Positions 18,141 to 29,040 are shown, counted from the stretch's first letter. The stretch: DNA of 64,000 nucleotides from Pseudomonas sp. Teo4 (GCF_034387475.1 NZ_JAXCIL010000002.1:1364001-1428000); one strand, 5' to 3'. Notes: generated by a model from the letters alone, not told the origin. Made by a program: numbers and translations.

Positions 18141-18779
18141 ATGAGCCTCAAACTCGGCGACATCGCCCCCGACTTCGAACAGGATTCCAGCGAAGGCAAG
18201 ATCCGCTTCCACGAATGGCTCGGCAACAGCTGGGGTGTGCTGTTCTCCCACCCGGCCGACTTCACCCCGGTGTGCACCACCGAGCTTGGCCTGACCGCCA
18301 AGCTCAAGGACGATTTCGCCAAGCGCGGCGTCAAGGCCATCGCGCTGTCGGTGGACCCAGTCGACTCGCACCACCGCTGGATCGATGACATCAATGAAAC
18401 CCAGAACACCGTGGTCAACTTCCCGATCATCGCCGACGCCGACCGCAAGGTGTCCGACCTGTACGACCTGATTCACCCCAACGCCAGCGACACCCTCACC
18501 GTGCGTTCGCTGTTCATCATCGACCCGAACAAGAAGGTGCGCCTGACCATCACCTATCCGGCCAGTACCGGGCGCAACTTCAATGAAATCCTGCGGGTGA
18601 TCGACTCGCTGCAGCTCACCGACAACCACAAGGTCGCCACACCAGGTAACTGGCAGGACGGTGACGAAGTGGTAATCGTGCCGTCGCTGAAGGATGAGGA
18701 CGAAATCAAGCAGCGCTTCCCCAGAGGCTACCGCGCCGTGAAGCCCTATCTGCGTCTGACTCCGCAACCTAATCGTTAA
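18141..18779 (+). CDS. lsfA: 1-Cys peroxiredoxin
   Basis: 212 residues from MSLKLGDIAPDF. The peroxidatic cysteine is Cys45 in DFTPVCTTELG, and no resolving cysteine of the 2-Cys type is present. The C-terminal extension (KQRFPRGYRAVKPYLRLTP) is that of the Prx6 group. It reduces peroxides in the cytoplasm. In Pseudomonas LsfA is induced with sulfonate use, and here it sits between the tau-linked porin and ssu. An in-frame ATG at 18075 would add 22 residues with no family match. Confidence 0.95.
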   Translation: MSLKLGDIAPDFEQDSSEGKIRFHEWLGNSWGVLFSHPADFTPVCTTELGLTAKLKDDFAKRGVKAIALSVDPVDSHHRWIDDINETQNTVVNFPIIADADRKVSDLYDLIHPNASDTLTVRSLFIIDPNKKVRLTITYPASTGRNFNEILRVIDSLQLTDNHKVATPGNWQDGDEVVIVPSLKDEDEIKQRFPRGYRAVKPYLRLTPQPNR

Positions 18780-18820
18780 GGATCCTCGTTGCATTGCTCT
18801 TAGCCATAGCAGGGATATTC

Positions 18821-18845
18821 GGGCCGTTTCGACGGCCCTTTTTTA
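18821..18845 (+). terminator. Intrinsic terminator of lsfA
   Basis: gggccgt, loop ttcg, acggccc, then a T-run of six. Confidence 0.9.
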
Positions 18846-18863
18846 TGCCCGATCAGTCCGCAT

Positions 18864-18896
18864 CACCTGTGGGAGCCGGCTTGCCGGCGATGAGGG
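18864..18896. repeat. Single REP element
   Basis: A unit with core gtgggagccggcttgccggc between lsfA and the ssu operon. Confidence 0.75.
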
Positions 18897-18915
18897 CGGC
18901 ACAGGCAACTCAAAA

Positions 18916-18946
18916 ATTTGGTTATCTATTTAAGGAATAACCAAAT
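18916..18946. promoter_or_regulatory. Inverted repeat with 10-bp perfect arms upstream of ssuE
   Basis: ATTTGGTTAT (18916-18925) and ATAACCAAAT (18937-18946) are exact reverse complements separated by 11 nt, in an AT-rich stretch about 75-105 nt before the ssuE ATG. Size and spacing suit a dimeric LysR-type activator. CysB or an SfnR-like control system are candidates; the regulator is not encoded nearby. Confidence 0.55.
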
Positions 18947-19019
18947 GAAAAAATATGATTTCTAGATATATAAGCCGGCTGTTAATGTCACTCCCAACAG
19001 AACACAAGGAAGCGCTCCA

Positions 19020-19613
19020 ATGCTGGTCGTCTCTATCGGTGGTAGCCCCAGTCCTCGTTCACGCTCCGGCGTGCTGCTAGAGCGTTCACGCCAGTGGCTG
19101 CAGGACCGTGGCGTGGAAGTGGTGAACTTCCAGGTGCGTGACTTCCCAGCCGAGGACCTGCTGCATGCGCGCTTCGACAGCCCGCATGTCCAGCACTTCC
19201 AGCAGCTGGTGGCCCAGGCCGATGGCCTGGTGGTCGCTACCCCGGTGTACAAAGCGTCGTTCGCCGGTGCCCTGAAGACCTTGCTCGACCTGCTGCCGGA
19301 ACGTGCACTGGTACACAAGATCGTGTTGCCAATCGCCACTGGCGGCAGCATCGCCCACATGCTGGCGGTGGATTACGCACTCAAGCCCGTGCTGTCGGCA
19401 CTCAAGGCGCAAGAGACCCTGCAAGGGATCTTCGCCGACGACAGCCAGGTCAGTTATGCAGAGGGCAACAAGCCCGCCCAGCTGGTACCTGCTCTGGAAG
19501 AGCGCCTGCTGGACTCGCTGGAAACCTTCCACGTTGCCCTGGCCCGTCGGCCGCGGCCCGTGGCCCCCGGCGTACTCAACGAACGCCTGATCAGTGCTCG
19601 CTGGAGCATCTGA
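19020..19613 (+). CDS. ssuE: NADPH-dependent FMN reductase of the alkanesulfonate system
   Basis: 197 residues, flavodoxin-like fold: [18 protein letters not shown] (FMN phosphate loop), [38 protein letters not shown]. It supplies reduced FMN to the SsuD monooxygenase. First gene of ssuEADCBF, with the inverted repeat and AT-rich promoter upstream. The ribosome site is caaggaag. Confidence 0.94.
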   Translation: MLVVSIGGSPSPRSRSGVLLERSRQWLQDRGVEVVNFQVRDFPAEDLLHARFDSPHVQHFQQLVAQADGLVVATPVYKASFAGALKTLLDLLPERALVHKIVLPIATGGSIAHMLAVDYALKPVLSALKAQETLQGIFADDSQVSYAEGNKPAQLVPALEERLLDSLETFHVALARRPRPVAPGVLNERLISARWSI

Positions 19614-19706
19614 CCCGGCAACCACGCGGTACCGTTTTTCCACCTTACTCGCCCGTCAACGAGGCAAGCAGGTGCAACCCGAACCTCATTCGCACAGGAG
19701 AGCGCC

Positions 19707-20672
19707 ATGCGCACAGTCTTCTTGCGTCGTGGTCTGGTCGCCCTGTTTGCGGCGGCTGTGTCCTTCGGCGCCATCACTCAAGCCCAGGCTGAAAGCCTGC
19801 GTATCGGTTACCAGAAGTACGGCACCCTGGTGCTGCTCAAGGCCAAGGGCTCGCTGGAAAAGCGCCTGGCCGAGCAGGGCATCCAGGTACAGTGGACCGA
19901 ATTCCCCGGCGGCCCGCAGCTGCTCGAAGGGCTGAACGTCGGCTCGATCGACTTTGGCGTGACGGGCGAAACGCCGCCCGTGTTCGCCCAGGCGGCCGGC
20001 GCGGATCTGCTTTATGTGGCTTACGAGCCGCCAGCGCCGCACAGCGAGGCGATCCTGGTGCCGAAAGGGTCGTCGATCCAGTCGGTGAAGGACCTCAAAG
20101 GCAAGAAAGTCGTCCTCAACAAAGGCTCCAACGTTCACTACCTGCTGGTCCGCGCCCTGGAAGACGCCGGCCTGAAGTACAACGATATCCAGCCGGTCTA
20201 CCTGCCGCCTGCCGACGCCCGCGCCGCCTTCGAGCGTGGCAGCGTCGATGCCTGGGTGATCTGGGACCCGTACCAGGCCGCCGCCGAGCAACAGCTGCAG
20301 GCACGCACCCTGCGTGACGGCAAAGGCCTGGTCGACAACCACCAGTTCTACCTGGCCACCCGCAATTACGCGACCCAACACCCCGCCGTGATCAGCACGC
20401 TGATCGAGGAAGTGCGCAGCGTGGGTGAGTGGTCCCAGGCCAACCCACAGCAGGTCACCGACCAGGTCGCGCCGCTGCTGGGCTTGCCCGCCGACATCAC
20501 CCTGACCTCGGTCAAGCGCCAAGGCTATGGGGCTGCGCCGCTGACGCCGGAAGTGGTCGCCGCGCAGCAGAAGATTGCCGACACCTTCCAGGCGCTCAAG
20601 CTGATTCCCAAGCCGCTGAGCATCAAGGACGTGATCTGGACACCCCCGGCCAAGGTCGCCAGCGCGCCTTGA
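19707..20672 (+). CDS. ssuA: Aliphatic sulfonate periplasmic binding protein
   Basis: 321 residues. The signal peptide covers about 27 residues (ending ITQAQA), then ESLRIGYQKYGTLVLLKAKG, WTEFPGGPQLLEGLNVGSID, FGVTGETPPVFAQAAGADLLY and AFERGSVDAWVIWDPYQAA mark the SsuA family. It binds alkanesulfonates in the periplasm for SsuBC. The 93-nt gap after ssuE contains caggagagcg as ribosome site. Confidence 0.94.
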   Translation: MRTVFLRRGLVALFAAAVSFGAITQAQAESLRIGYQKYGTLVLLKAKGSLEKRLAEQGIQVQWTEFPGGPQLLEGLNVGSIDFGVTGETPPVFAQAAGADLLYVAYEPPAPHSEAILVPKGSSIQSVKDLKGKKVVLNKGSNVHYLLVRALEDAGLKYNDIQPVYLPPADARAAFERGSVDAWVIWDPYQAAAEQQLQARTLRDGKGLVDNHQFYLATRNYATQHPAVISTLIEEVRSVGEWSQANPQQVTDQVAPLLGLPADITLTSVKRQGYGAAPLTPEVVAAQQKIADTFQALKLIPKPLSIKDVIWTPPAKVASAP

Positions 20673-20731
20673 ACCATTCGCCACGCCGGGGCGCCGCGCC
20701 GGCATGAGCCACCCTTGAGGAGACAACTCCA

Positions 20732-21880
20732 ATGAGCCTTAACATTTTCTGGTTCCTCCCAACCCACGGTGACGGCAAGTACCTGGGCACTTCCGACGGT
20801 GCCCGTGCCGTCGACCACGGTTACCTGCAGCAGATCGCCCAGGCCGCCGACCGCCTTGGCTTCGGTGGTGTGCTGATTCCTACCGGGCGTTCCTGCGAGG
20901 ACTCCTGGCTGGTCGCGGCATCACTGATTCCGGTGACCCAGCGCCTGAAGTTCCTGGTTGCCCTGCGCCCAGGCATCATTTCGCCCACCGTGGCCGCCCG
21001 CCAGGCAGCGACCCTCGATCGCCTGTCCAATGGTCGCGCTCTGTTCAACCTGGTGACCGGTGGCGACCCAGACGAGCTGGCTGGTGATGGCCTGCATCTG
21101 AACCACCAGGAGCGCTACGAAGCGTCCGTGGAGTTCACCCGTATCTGGCGCAAGGTGCTGGAAGGCGAAACGGTCGATTACGACGGCAAGCATATCCAGG
21201 TGAAGGGCGCCAAGCTGCTTTACCCGCCGATCCAGCAGCCGCGTCCGCCGCTGTACTTCGGTGGATCTTCTGATGCCGCCCAAGACCTGGCCGCCGAGCA
21301 GGTCGAGTTGTACCTGACCTGGGGCGAGCCACCAGCCGCCGTCGCCGAAAAAATCGCCCAGGTACGTGAAAAGGCTGCCGCGCAAGGCCGTGAAGTACGC
21401 TTTGGCATTCGCCTGCATGTGATCGTGCGGGAAACCAACGAAGAGGCCTGGGCCGCCGCCGACAAGCTGATTTCGCACCTGGACGACGACACCATCGCCC
21501 GTGCTCAAGCTTCGTTGGCGCGTTTCGACTCGGTCGGCCAGCAACGCATGGCTGCGCTGCACGGCGGCAACCGCGACAAACTGGAAGTCAGCCCCAACCT
21601 TTGGGCCGGCGTCGGCCTGGTGCGCGGTGGCGCAGGGACTGCCTTGGTAGGCGATGGCCCGACCGTGGCTGCGCGGGTCAAGGAATACGCGGCACTGGGC
21701 ATCGATACCTTCATCTTCTCGGGTTATCCACACCTGGAAGAGTCCTACCGTGTGGCTGAGCTGCTGTTCCCGCACCTGGATGTGCAGCGCCCTGAGCAAC
21801 CCAGCAGCGGTGGCTACGTGAGCCCGTTCGGCGAGATGGTGGCCAACGACATCCTGCCCAAATCCGTCGCGCAGAGCTGA
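20732..21880 (+). CDS. ssuD: FMNH2-dependent alkanesulfonate monooxygenase
   Basis: 382 residues, close to the 381 of E. coli SsuD. Luciferase-like TIM barrel: [95 protein letters not shown]. It converts alkanesulfonate, FMNH2 and O2 to aldehyde and sulfite. SsuE supplies the reduced flavin. Confidence 0.96.
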   Translation: MSLNIFWFLPTHGDGKYLGTSDGARAVDHGYLQQIAQAADRLGFGGVLIPTGRSCEDSWLVAASLIPVTQRLKFLVALRPGIISPTVAARQAATLDRLSNGRALFNLVTGGDPDELAGDGLHLNHQERYEASVEFTRIWRKVLEGETVDYDGKHIQVKGAKLLYPPIQQPRPPLYFGGSSDAAQDLAAEQVELYLTWGEPPAAVAEKIAQVREKAAAQGREVRFGIRLHVIVRETNEEAWAAADKLISHLDDDTIARAQASLARFDSVGQQRMAALHGGNRDKLEVSPNLWAGVGLVRGGAGTALVGDGPTVAARVKEYAALGIDTFIFSGYPHLEESYRVAELLFPHLDVQRPEQPSSGGYVSPFGEMVANDILPKSVAQS

Positions 21881-21890
21881 GGGCCAGGTA

Positions 21891-22688
21891 ATGAGTCGTG
21901 CAACCTCCTCCAACCTGTTGCAGCGCCTGGCGCCCTGGGCACTGCCGGTACTGCTGCTGGCTGTCTGGCAGCTGGCGGTCAGCGCTGGCTGGCTGTCGAC
22001 CCGCATCCTGCCAGCGCCCAGCGCGGTGATCAGCGCCGGTGTCGAACTGGTGCGCAGCGGTGAAATCTGGACCCACCTGGCTATCAGTGGCTGGCGTGCC
22101 GGGCTGGGCTTTTTGATCGGCGGCAGCATCGGCCTGGTGCTGGGCTTCATCACCGGCCTGTCGAACTGGGGCGAGCGCCTGCTCGACAGCTCGGTGCAGA
22201 TGATCCGCAACGTACCGCACCTGGCGCTGATTCCGCTGGTGATCCTGTGGTTTGGCATCGATGAGTCGGCGAAGATTTTCCTGGTCGCGCTCGGCACCTT
22301 GTTCCCGATCTACCTGAACACCTACCACGGCATCCGCAACGTCGACCCGGCGCTGGTCGAGATGGCGCGTAGCTACGGCCTGTCGGGCTTTGCCCTGTTC
22401 CGTCAGGTGATCTTGCCGGGTGCGCTGCCTTCGATCCTGGTGGGCGTGCGTTTCGCCCTGGGCTTCATGTGGCTGACGTTGATCGTGGCAGAAACCATCT
22501 CGGCGAATGCCGGCATCGGTTACCTGGCCATGAACGCCCGCGAATTCCTGCAAACCGACGTGGTGGTGCTGGCCATCGTTCTGTACGCCGTGCTCGGCAA
22601 GCTTGCCGACCTGGCCGCCCGTGGTCTGGAGCGCGTGTGGCTGCGCTGGCACCCGGCCTATCAGCCGGCGAAGAAGGAGGGCGCATGA
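21891..22688 (+). CDS. ssuC: Aliphatic sulfonate ABC transporter permease
   Basis: 265 residues with about six membrane segments, the first [19 protein letters not shown]. The EAA loop is [21 protein letters not shown]. Its stop overlaps the ssuB start by 4 nt. Confidence 0.93.
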   Translation: MSRATSSNLLQRLAPWALPVLLLAVWQLAVSAGWLSTRILPAPSAVISAGVELVRSGEIWTHLAISGWRAGLGFLIGGSIGLVLGFITGLSNWGERLLDSSVQMIRNVPHLALIPLVILWFGIDESAKIFLVALGTLFPIYLNTYHGIRNVDPALVEMARSYGLSGFALFRQVILPGALPSILVGVRFALGFMWLTLIVAETISANAGIGYLAMNAREFLQTDVVVLAIVLYAVLGKLADLAARGLERVWLRWHPAYQPAKKEGA

Positions 22689-23497
22689 CTGTGCTCAAAG
22701 AACAGCCGCCACGTCTGCTGCGTGGCATCCCCCTGGCGTCCAACGGTTTGCGCAAGACCTTCGGCCAACGTGAAGTGTTGCGTGGCATCGACTTGCACAT
22801 CCCGGCAGGCCAGTTCGTCGCCATCGTCGGCCGCAGTGGCTGCGGCAAAAGCACCTTGCTGCGCTTGCTGGCCGGCCTCGACAAACCTACCGCGGGTGAG
22901 CTGCTGGCCGGTGCCGCGCCATTGGCCGAGGCCCGCGAGGAAACCCGCCTGATGTTCCAGGACGCACGTCTGCTGCCCTGGAAGAAGGTAATCGACAACG
23001 TCGGCCTGGGCCTGTCGGGTGACTGGCGGGCGAAGGCCCTGGAAGCCCTGGAGGCGGTTGGCTTGGCCGATCGCGCCAACGAATGGCCGGCTGCGCTCTC
23101 CGGTGGCCAGAAACAACGTGTGGCCCTGGCCCGTGCCCTGATCCACCAGCCGCGCCTGCTGTTGTTGGATGAGCCGCTCGGCGCACTGGATGCCCTGACC
23201 CGGATCGAGATGCAGCAATTGATCGAGCGGTTGTGGCGCCAGCATGGCTTCACCGTGCTGCTGGTGACCCACGACGTCAGCGAAGCGGTTGCCGTGGCCG
23301 ACCGAGTGATCCTGATCGAGGACGGTGAGGTCGGTCTCGACCTGATCGTCGACCTGCCAAGGCCCAGGGCGCGTGGTTCGCACCGCCTGGCGGCGCTGGA
23401 AAGCGAAGTGCTCAACCGTGTTTTGTCCGTGCCAGGCGCAGCGCCCGAGCCGGACCCTGTAGCCCCTTTGCCCACGCAGTTGCGTTGGGCCCACTGA
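22685..23497 (+). CDS. ssuB: Aliphatic sulfonate ABC transporter ATP-binding protein
   Basis: 270 residues from [18 protein letters not shown]; the open frame continues upstream through ssuC but only as a shadow. Walker [16 protein letters not shown]-loop [15 protein letters not shown], signature [16 protein letters not shown], Walker [13 protein letters not shown] and H-loop [15 protein letters not shown] are present. The short nucleotide-binding domain with the missing loop is typical of SsuB. Confidence 0.93.
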   Translation: MTVLKEQPPRLLRGIPLASNGLRKTFGQREVLRGIDLHIPAGQFVAIVGRSGCGKSTLLRLLAGLDKPTAGELLAGAAPLAEAREETRLMFQDARLLPWKKVIDNVGLGLSGDWRAKALEALEAVGLADRANEWPAALSGGQKQRVALARALIHQPRLLLLDEPLGALDALTRIEMQQLIERLWRQHGFTVLLVTHDVSEAVAVADRVILIEDGEVGLDLIVDLPRPRARGSHRLAALESEVLNRVLSVPGAAPEPDPVAPLPTQLRWAH

Positions 23498-23527
23498 ACC
23501 CCTGAAGCCAGCAAAAGGAATCAAGCC

Positions 23528-23743
23528 ATGACTATCAAAGCCATCAACGTTCGCAACCAGTTCAAAGGCACCGTCAAAGAAATCCTCGAAGGCCCGGTAT
23601 TGTCGGAAATCGACGTGCAGACCGCTTCGGGCATTGTCACTTCGGTGATCACCACCCGTTCTGTGAAGGAGCTGGAGCTTCAGGTGGGCAGTGAGGTGAT
23701 TGCCTTCGTGAAGTCGACTGAAGTGTCCATCGCCAAGCTGTGA
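23528..23743 (+). CDS. ssuF: TOBE-domain molybdopterin-type binding protein
   Basis: 71 residues, one TOBE/Mop domain: NQFKGTVKEILEGPVLSEI, ASGIVTSVITTRSVKELEL, VGSEVIAFVKSTEVSIAKL. Proteins of this size bind molybdate-like oxyanions. In P. putida the gene closes the ssu operon and is needed for sulfonate use, by an unclear route. Ribosome site aaaaggaatc. Confidence 0.9.
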   Translation: MTIKAINVRNQFKGTVKEILEGPVLSEIDVQTASGIVTSVITTRSVKELELQVGSEVIAFVKSTEVSIAKL

Positions 23744-23754
23744 TGCCACAAACG

Positions 23755-23844
23755 CCATCACCGGCAAGCCAGCTCCCACATGGACCGCGACCATCTTGAG
23801 ATAGCTGCGGGACCTGTGGGAGCTGGCTTGCCAGCGATGAGGCC
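23755..23844. repeat. REP pair (inverted)
   Basis: Units at 23755-23781 and 23812-23844, with the ccagc/gctgg variant of the core, between the convergent ssuF and TetR genes. Confidence 0.8.
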
Positions 23845-23855
23845 AGAATCGATCT

Positions 23856-24482
23856 TCAGCGCTTGCTCAGAAACGGCGGCAGATAAAGCCCCAGATATGC
23901 CTCGAACACCCGCTTGCCTTCCTCGGCCATGCGCGGGGTAATCGCTTCATGCAACTGCACCGACCGCGCATACACCCGGTCGCTCAGCTCCATGGCCAAG
24001 GCAAACACATCCACATCCACAGGCATCACCGGCAGTTGGAAGTGCTGGTCGAACAGCTTGTGCATCAGCTCGCCCAGTTCCATGTCGTGCTGGCGGTCAG
24101 CTTGCACCACTTCGCTCAGGCCATGCTGCGCCAGAATCAACTGACGTGCCGCGGCGTCTTCGTTGTAGATGTCGAGCATGCGCTCTTCGATCAGCCGCGA
24201 CAGCTCATGCCAGGTGCTGAACGCGGAGCTGTCGATAGGTGCACTCAGCGCTTCGCGGAAGGCCCGGTGCACATCGGCGGTCAGTGCTTCGAGCAACGCC
24301 GGAACGCTGGCGAAGAAGTGGTACACCGAGGACGGCGGAATCTGCGCCCGCTCGGCCACGCTGTAGATGGATAACCCCGCCACCCCTTGCTCGGCCAGCA
24401 GCTCGCGTGCTGCCGCCAGGATCGCTTCGATCCTGGCCTGGCTGCTCGCGCGTGGCTTGCGCGGGGTGGCGGTGCGGTTCAT
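23856..24482 (-). CDS. TetR/AcrR family transcriptional regulator
   Basis: 208 residues. The N-terminal helix-turn-helix includes ARIEAILAAARELLAEQG, LSIYSVAERAQIPPSSVYHF and FASVPALLEALTADVH. The C-terminal ligand domain gives no clue to the effector. Its ATG overlaps the gshA stop by 1 nt (TGATG), so it is translated after gshA. Whether it controls gshA is unknown. Confidence 0.85.
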   Translation of the reverse strand: MNRTATPRKPRASSQARIEAILAAARELLAEQGVAGLSIYSVAERAQIPPSSVYHFFASVPALLEALTADVHRAFREALSAPIDSSAFSTWHELSRLIEERMLDIYNEDAAARQLILAQHGLSEVVQADRQHDMELGELMHKLFDQHFQLPVMPVDVDVFALAMELSDRVYARSVQLHEAITPRMAEEGKRVFEAYLGLYLPPFLSKR

Positions 24483-26059
24483 CAGTTGCTGATCGCCAGG
24501 ATGCTGGCCTGGTAGGCGCCGACGAACAGGTCGAAGTCGCCGACTTCTTGCTGCTCCAGGCGCGCCTGCTCGGCCAGCGAGTTGCGGGCGAGGGTTTCAA
24601 AGGCTTGCTGGCGCTCCGTGGGCAGTGGTTGCTCGCGGAAGGTTTCGGCGTGCAGGTGGCTCTGGCGCAGAGAGAACTGGACGAAAGTTTCGTCGTGTTC
24701 GGTCATGCGGGCCAGCACCTGGGCTGAAGGAGTCAGCGACGCGTCGTCGACCTTGGCCTGTTGGGCAGCCAGGGCCTTGGCGTGCTCGTCGCCGCCGTTG
24801 GCCTGGTCGAGCAGTTCGGCCAATTGCCCGATACGCCCGATCAGTTCGCTGGCCCATTCCTTGAGCCCAATCGGCTGGCCATCACGGCGCAGTTCGAGGC
24901 CGGGGCGACGGCCTTCCTTGACCACGGTGAGGAAGTTGTTGGTGCACTGGCCGCATTCGCCGTTGTCCAGCTGCGGGCTGTTTTCCAGGGCGCAGAACAA
25001 CAGGAACGCGTCGAGGAAGCGCGCTTCGGTGAGGTCGATGCCGACCGGCAGGAACGGGTTGATGTCCAGGCAGCGCACTTCGACATACTGCACGCCACGC
25101 GAGGTCAGGGCCTGGATCGGCCGCTCACCGGTGTAGGTCACGCGTTTCGGGCGGATGTTCGAGTAGTACTCGTTTTCGATCTGCAGGATGTTGGTGTTCA
25201 GCTGTACCCATTCGCCGTCGACGTGCGTGCCGACTTCGACATAGGGCGGGTAGGGCGTGCCCACCGCCTTGCGCAGGCTGTCGGTGTAGCTGGCCAGGTT
25301 GTTGTAGCAGGGCGTCAGCCCCGCCTGGGCGTTGCTCTGGTAGCCCAGGTCGCTCATGCGCAGGCTGGTGGCGTACGGCAGGTACAGGGTTTCTGCGTCG
25401 AGTTCTTCGAGCTGGTGCGGATTGCCGCGCAGGAAGCCTTTGTCCAGGGCCGGCGAGGCGCCGAACAGGTACATCAGCAGCCAGCTGTAGCGGCGGAAGT
25501 TGCGGATCAACGCGATATAGGCCGAAGACTGGTAGTCGCGATCGCTTTCTTCGCCGCCCTCGGCTTCGCGCAGCAGTGGCCACAGGGCCTCGGGCAGGGA
25601 GAAGTTGTAGTGGATACCGGCGATGCACTGCATGGTGCGGCCGTAACGCAGGGCCAGACCCTTGCGGTAGACATGCTTGAGCTTGCCGATATTCGAGGTG
25701 CCGTACTCGGCGATCGGGATGTCCTCTTCTGCCGGCAAGGTGCACGGCATCGACGGGCTCCACAGGTACTCACCGCCCAGCTTGCTGTAGACGAAGCGGT
25801 GGGTCTCTTCGAGGCTTTCAAGCACTTTGGCCGGGTCGGCCAGGGCCGGAGTGATGAACTCCAGCAGTGATTCGGAATAGTCGGTGGTGATCTGCTCGTT
25901 GGTCAGCGCCGAACCCAAGGCTTGCGGGTGTGGGGTCTGGGCCAGGCGACCTTCGTCGGTCACGCGCAGGCATTCGCGCTCAATACCGTGCAGGCACTGC
26001 TTGAGCAGGGGAAGATTGGCGCCGAGCAGGCTCAGGCGGCGGTTGAGGAGGTCGCTCAA
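24482..26059 (-). CDS. gshA: Glutamate-cysteine ligase
   Basis: 525 residues if translation begins at the TTG at 26059, which is preceded by AAGGA at ideal distance. A GTG at 26074 would add five residues but would place that ribosome site inside the coding region. It is a GshA type-1 enzyme making gamma-glutamylcysteine from Glu, Cys and ATP, the first step of glutathione synthesis. Typical stretches are [59 protein letters not shown]. It shares an operon with the TetR gene. Confidence 0.94.
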   Translation of the reverse strand: MSDLLNRRLSLLGANLPLLKQCLHGIERECLRVTDEGRLAQTPHPQALGSALTNEQITTDYSESLLEFITPALADPAKVLESLEETHRFVYSKLGGEYLWSPSMPCTLPAEEDIPIAEYGTSNIGKLKHVYRKGLALRYGRTMQCIAGIHYNFSLPEALWPLLREAEGGEESDRDYQSSAYIALIRNFRRYSWLLMYLFGASPALDKGFLRGNPHQLEELDAETLYLPYATSLRMSDLGYQSNAQAGLTPCYNNLASYTDSLRKAVGTPYPPYVEVGTHVDGEWVQLNTNILQIENEYYSNIRPKRVTYTGERPIQALTSRGVQYVEVRCLDINPFLPVGIDLTEARFLDAFLLFCALENSPQLDNGECGQCTNNFLTVVKEGRRPGLELRRDGQPIGLKEWASELIGRIGQLAELLDQANGGDEHAKALAAQQAKVDDASLTPSAQVLARMTEHDETFVQFSLRQSHLHAETFREQPLPTERQQAFETLARNSLAEQARLEQQEVGDFDLFVGAYQASILAISN

Positions 26060-26189
26060 GATGGATTCCTTCACGCGTCAGTCGCCCCAATATGGGGGTA
26101 GAGTTGACGGTCTACAAGGGTAGTTGGAAAAGGAACTGGCGTTGTCGCCTGGTTTGCCTGGGCTCTCGGCAGTGCCAGCGCCGACTCGG

Positions 26190-26282
26190 GGCCGTTTCAC
26201 GCTCCATCGCAGGCTATCGCCAGCTCCCACAAAGGTTTGCGGTGGGAGCTGGCGATAGCCTGCGATGGAGCGTGAAGCGGCC
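26190..26282. repeat. Extended REP palindrome with 41-nt arms
   Basis: Arms 26190-26230 and 26242-26282 are reverse complements with one mismatch, around an 11-nt loop. This is far longer than the other REP pairs here. It lies between the gshA 5' end and the 3' end of the thioesterase gene. Confidence 0.9.
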
Positions 26283-26329
26283 TCGGAAGGCAATTACTGC
26301 TGAAAATACCGCAGATTCAGCCTGTGGAG

Positions 26330-26716
26330 CTAGAGAACCGCAAAGGTTCCCTGGGCTTTCGCCACCAGTTTGTCGCCTTGGACTACGTCGGCGTCGACAA
26401 CCAGTGTGCGCCGGCCAGCGTGCAGCACACGGGCAGTGCACAGCACTTCACCGTCGCTGATGGCGCGCAGGTAGTTGATCTTGCATTCGATGGTCACGCT
26501 TTGCTGGTCGAAGCCATGGCTGGCCGAACAGGCCAGGCCCATGGCGATATCCACCAGGCTGAAGATCGCCCCGCCGTGCAGCTTCTGGCCACGGTTGCGC
26601 AGGTGCGGCTCGACGGCCAGGGCCACCTCGGCAACACCTGTGTCCAGGCGTTGCAGGCGGCAGCCCAGCAGTTGGCTGAAGGCGCTCTCGACGTATTCGC
26701 GAGGTACGTCCATCAC
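26330..26716 (-). CDS. PaaI-family hotdog thioesterase
   Basis: 128 residues, hotdog fold. The signature is [19 protein letters not shown] with the catalytic-type HGG, then [20 protein letters not shown] and [19 protein letters not shown]. It hydrolyses acyl-CoA thioesters, probably aromatic or medium-chain; the exact substrate is open. It starts within the last 4 nt of tex, so it is cotranslated with it. Confidence 0.87.
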   Translation of the reverse strand: MMDVPREYVESAFSQLLGCRLQRLDTGVAEVALAVEPHLRNRGQKLHGGAIFSLVDIAMGLACSASHGFDQQSVTIECKINYLRAISDGEVLCTARVLHAGRRTLVVDADVVQGDKLVAKAQGTFAVL

Positions 26717-29040
26717 TTCTTCTTCAACTGCTTGGCGTTGGCGAACAGCGCAGCCATGGCGTTGTTGGCCGGTGCGGCGGTAGCGGTTTCACGCTGGCGC
26801 GGGGCTTGCTGCTGGCGGTTGCCACCGTTGCCACGGTTGCCGCCGCCACGGTTGCCTTCGACCTTCTCGCCTGGGGTGTCGCTCATGCGCATGGACAGGC
26901 CGACGCGTTTGCGCGGAATGTCCACTTCCATGACCTTGACCTTGACCACATCGCCGGCCTTGACCGCTTCACGCGGGTCCTTGACGAACTTCTCCGACAG
27001 CGCCGAGATATGTACCAGGCCGTCCTGGTGCACGCCGATGTCGACGAAGGCACCGAAGTTGGTGACGTTGGTGACCACGCCTTCGAGGATCATGCCGGGT
27101 TCGAGGTCCTTGAGGTCTTCGACGCCGTCCTGGAAAGTGGCGGTCTTGAACTCAGGGCGCGGGTCGCGGCCTGGCTTGTCCAGCTCCTGCAGAATGTCGG
27201 TGACAGTCGGCAGACCGAAGGTTTCGTCGGTGAACTTTTTCGGGTCCAGGCGCTTGAGGAAGCCGCTGTCGCCGATCAGCGAGCGAATGTCGCGGTCGGT
27301 ATCGGCAGCGATACGTTGCACCAGCGGATAAGCCTCGGGGTGCACCGCGGAAGCGTCCAGCGGGTTGTCGCCGTTCATCACGCGCAGGAAGCCGGCGGCC
27401 TGCTCGAAGGTTTTCTCGCCCAGGCGGCTGACCTTTTTCAGCGCAGCACGGGTGGCGAACGGGCCGTTGGCGTCGCGGTGGGCGACGATGTTCTGCGCCA
27501 GGGTAGCGTTCAGGCCGGAGATGCGGGTCAGCAACGCCACCGAGGCGGTGTTGACGTCCACGCCCACGGCGTTCACGCAGTCCTCGACCACGGCGTCCAG
27601 GCCGCGAGCGAGTTTCACCTGAGACACATCGTGCTGGTACTGGCCGACACCGATGGATTTCGGGTCGATCTTCACCAGCTCGGCCAGCGGGTCCTGCAGG
27701 CGGCGAGCGATCGACACGGCGCCACGGATCGACACGTCCAGGTCCGGGAATTCGCGGGCGGCCAGCTCCGATGCCGAGTACACCGAAGCGCCAGCTTCGG
27801 AGACCATGATCTTGGTGATCTTCAGGGCTGGGTACTTCTTCACCAGCTCCGCGACCAGCTTGTCGCTTTCGCGGCTGGCGGTGCCGTTGCCGATGGCGAT
27901 CAGCTCCACCGAGTGCTTGGCGCACAGGGCGGCCATGATCGAAATCGTGCGGTCCCAGTCGTTCTTCGGCGCGTGCGGGTAGACCGTGGTGTGGTCCAGC
28001 AGCTTGCCGGTGGCATCGACCACGGCGATCTTGCAGCCGGTGCGCAGGCCCGGGTCGAAGCCCAGGGTGGCACGCGGGCCGGCCGGGGCGGCCAGCAGCA
28101 GGTCGTGCAGGTTGTGGGCGAACACGTTGATCGCTTCGCCTTCGGCGTTATCGCGCAGCTCGCCGAACAGGTCGGTTTCCAGGTGGGTGTACAGCTTCAC
28201 CTTCCAGGTCCAGCGCACCACTTCACCCAGCCACTTGTCGGCGGGGCGGCTACGATTCTCGATGCCGACGTGGTTGCCGATCATCAGCTCGCACGGGTGC
28301 AGGGTGCCGGGCAACTCTTCGCCGACTTTCAGCGAGGCGCTCAGCACGCCCTCGTTACGGCCACGGAAAATGGCCAGTGCGCGGTGCGACGGCGCAGTGC
28401 GCAGCAGTTCGTCGTGGGCGAAATAGTCGCGGAACTTGGCCCCTTCCTCTTCCTTGCCGGCCACCACGCGGGCGCTGAGCACCGATTCCTGCTTGAGGAA
28501 GTTGCGCAGTTTTTCGAGCAGGGAGGCGTCTTCGGCGAAGCGCTCCATGAGGATGTACTTGGCGCCTTCCAGTGCAGCCTTGACGTCAGCCACACCCTTT
28601 TCGGCGTTGACGAAGCGCGCTGCCTCGGTTTCCGGGGCCAGCTGCGGGTCGTTGAACAGGCCGTCGGCCAGCTCGCCCAGGCCGGCTTCCAGGGCGATCT
28701 GGCCCTTGGTGCGGCGTTTCTGCTTGTACGGCAGGTAGAGGTCTTCGAGGCGGGTCTTGGTGTCGGCGAGCTTGATCTCACGGGCCAGTTCCGGGGTCAG
28801 CTTGCCCTGTTCCTCGATGCTGGACAGGATGCTGGCGCGGCGCTCGTCGAGTTCGCGCAGGTAACGCAGGCGCTCTTCCAGGTGGCGCAATTGCGTGTCG
28901 TCGAGGCTGCCGGTCACTTCCTTGCGGTAACGGGCGATGAAGGGCACGGTCGAGCCTTCGTCCAACAGGCCCACGGCCGCTTCGACCTGTTGTGGGCGTA
29001 CGCCCAGTTCCTCGGCGATACGGCTGTTGATGCTGTCCAT
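26713..29040 (-). CDS. tex: Tex RNA-binding transcription accessory protein
   Basis: 775 residues from [14 protein letters not shown]. Domain order: Tex N-terminal helical part ([33 protein letters not shown]), YqgF-like domain ([20 protein letters not shown]), helix-hairpin-helix ([20 protein letters not shown]), and S1 domain near 650-720 ([20 protein letters not shown]). A Gly/Asn/Arg/Gln-rich tail of about 50 residues follows, which is unstructured and may add RNA affinity. An upstream in-frame start would add 16 residues without family match. Confidence 0.94.
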   Translation of the reverse strand: MDSINSRIAEELGVRPQQVEAAVGLLDEGSTVPFIARYRKEVTGSLDDTQLRHLEERLRYLRELDERRASILSSIEEQGKLTPELAREIKLADTKTRLEDLYLPYKQKRRTKGQIALEAGLGELADGLFNDPQLAPETEAARFVNAEKGVADVKAALEGAKYILMERFAEDASLLEKLRNFLKQESVLSARVVAGKEEEGAKFRDYFAHDELLRTAPSHRALAIFRGRNEGVLSASLKVGEELPGTLHPCELMIGNHVGIENRSRPADKWLGEVVRWTWKVKLYTHLETDLFGELRDNAEGEAINVFAHNLHDLLLAAPAGPRATLGFDPGLRTGCKIAVVDATGKLLDHTTVYPHAPKNDWDRTISIMAALCAKHSVELIAIGNGTASRESDKLVAELVKKYPALKITKIMVSEAGASVYSASELAAREFPDLDVSIRGAVSIARRLQDPLAELVKIDPKSIGVGQYQHDVSQVKLARGLDAVVEDCVNAVGVDVNTASVALLTRISGLNATLAQNIVAHRDANGPFATRAALKKVSRLGEKTFEQAAGFLRVMNGDNPLDASAVHPEAYPLVQRIAADTDRDIRSLIGDSGFLKRLDPKKFTDETFGLPTVTDILQELDKPGRDPRPEFKTATFQDGVEDLKDLEPGMILEGVVTNVTNFGAFVDIGVHQDGLVHISALSEKFVKDPREAVKAGDVVKVKVMEVDIPRKRVGLSMRMSDTPGEKVEGNRGGGNRGNGGNRQQQAPRQRETATAAPANNAMAALFANAKQLKKK

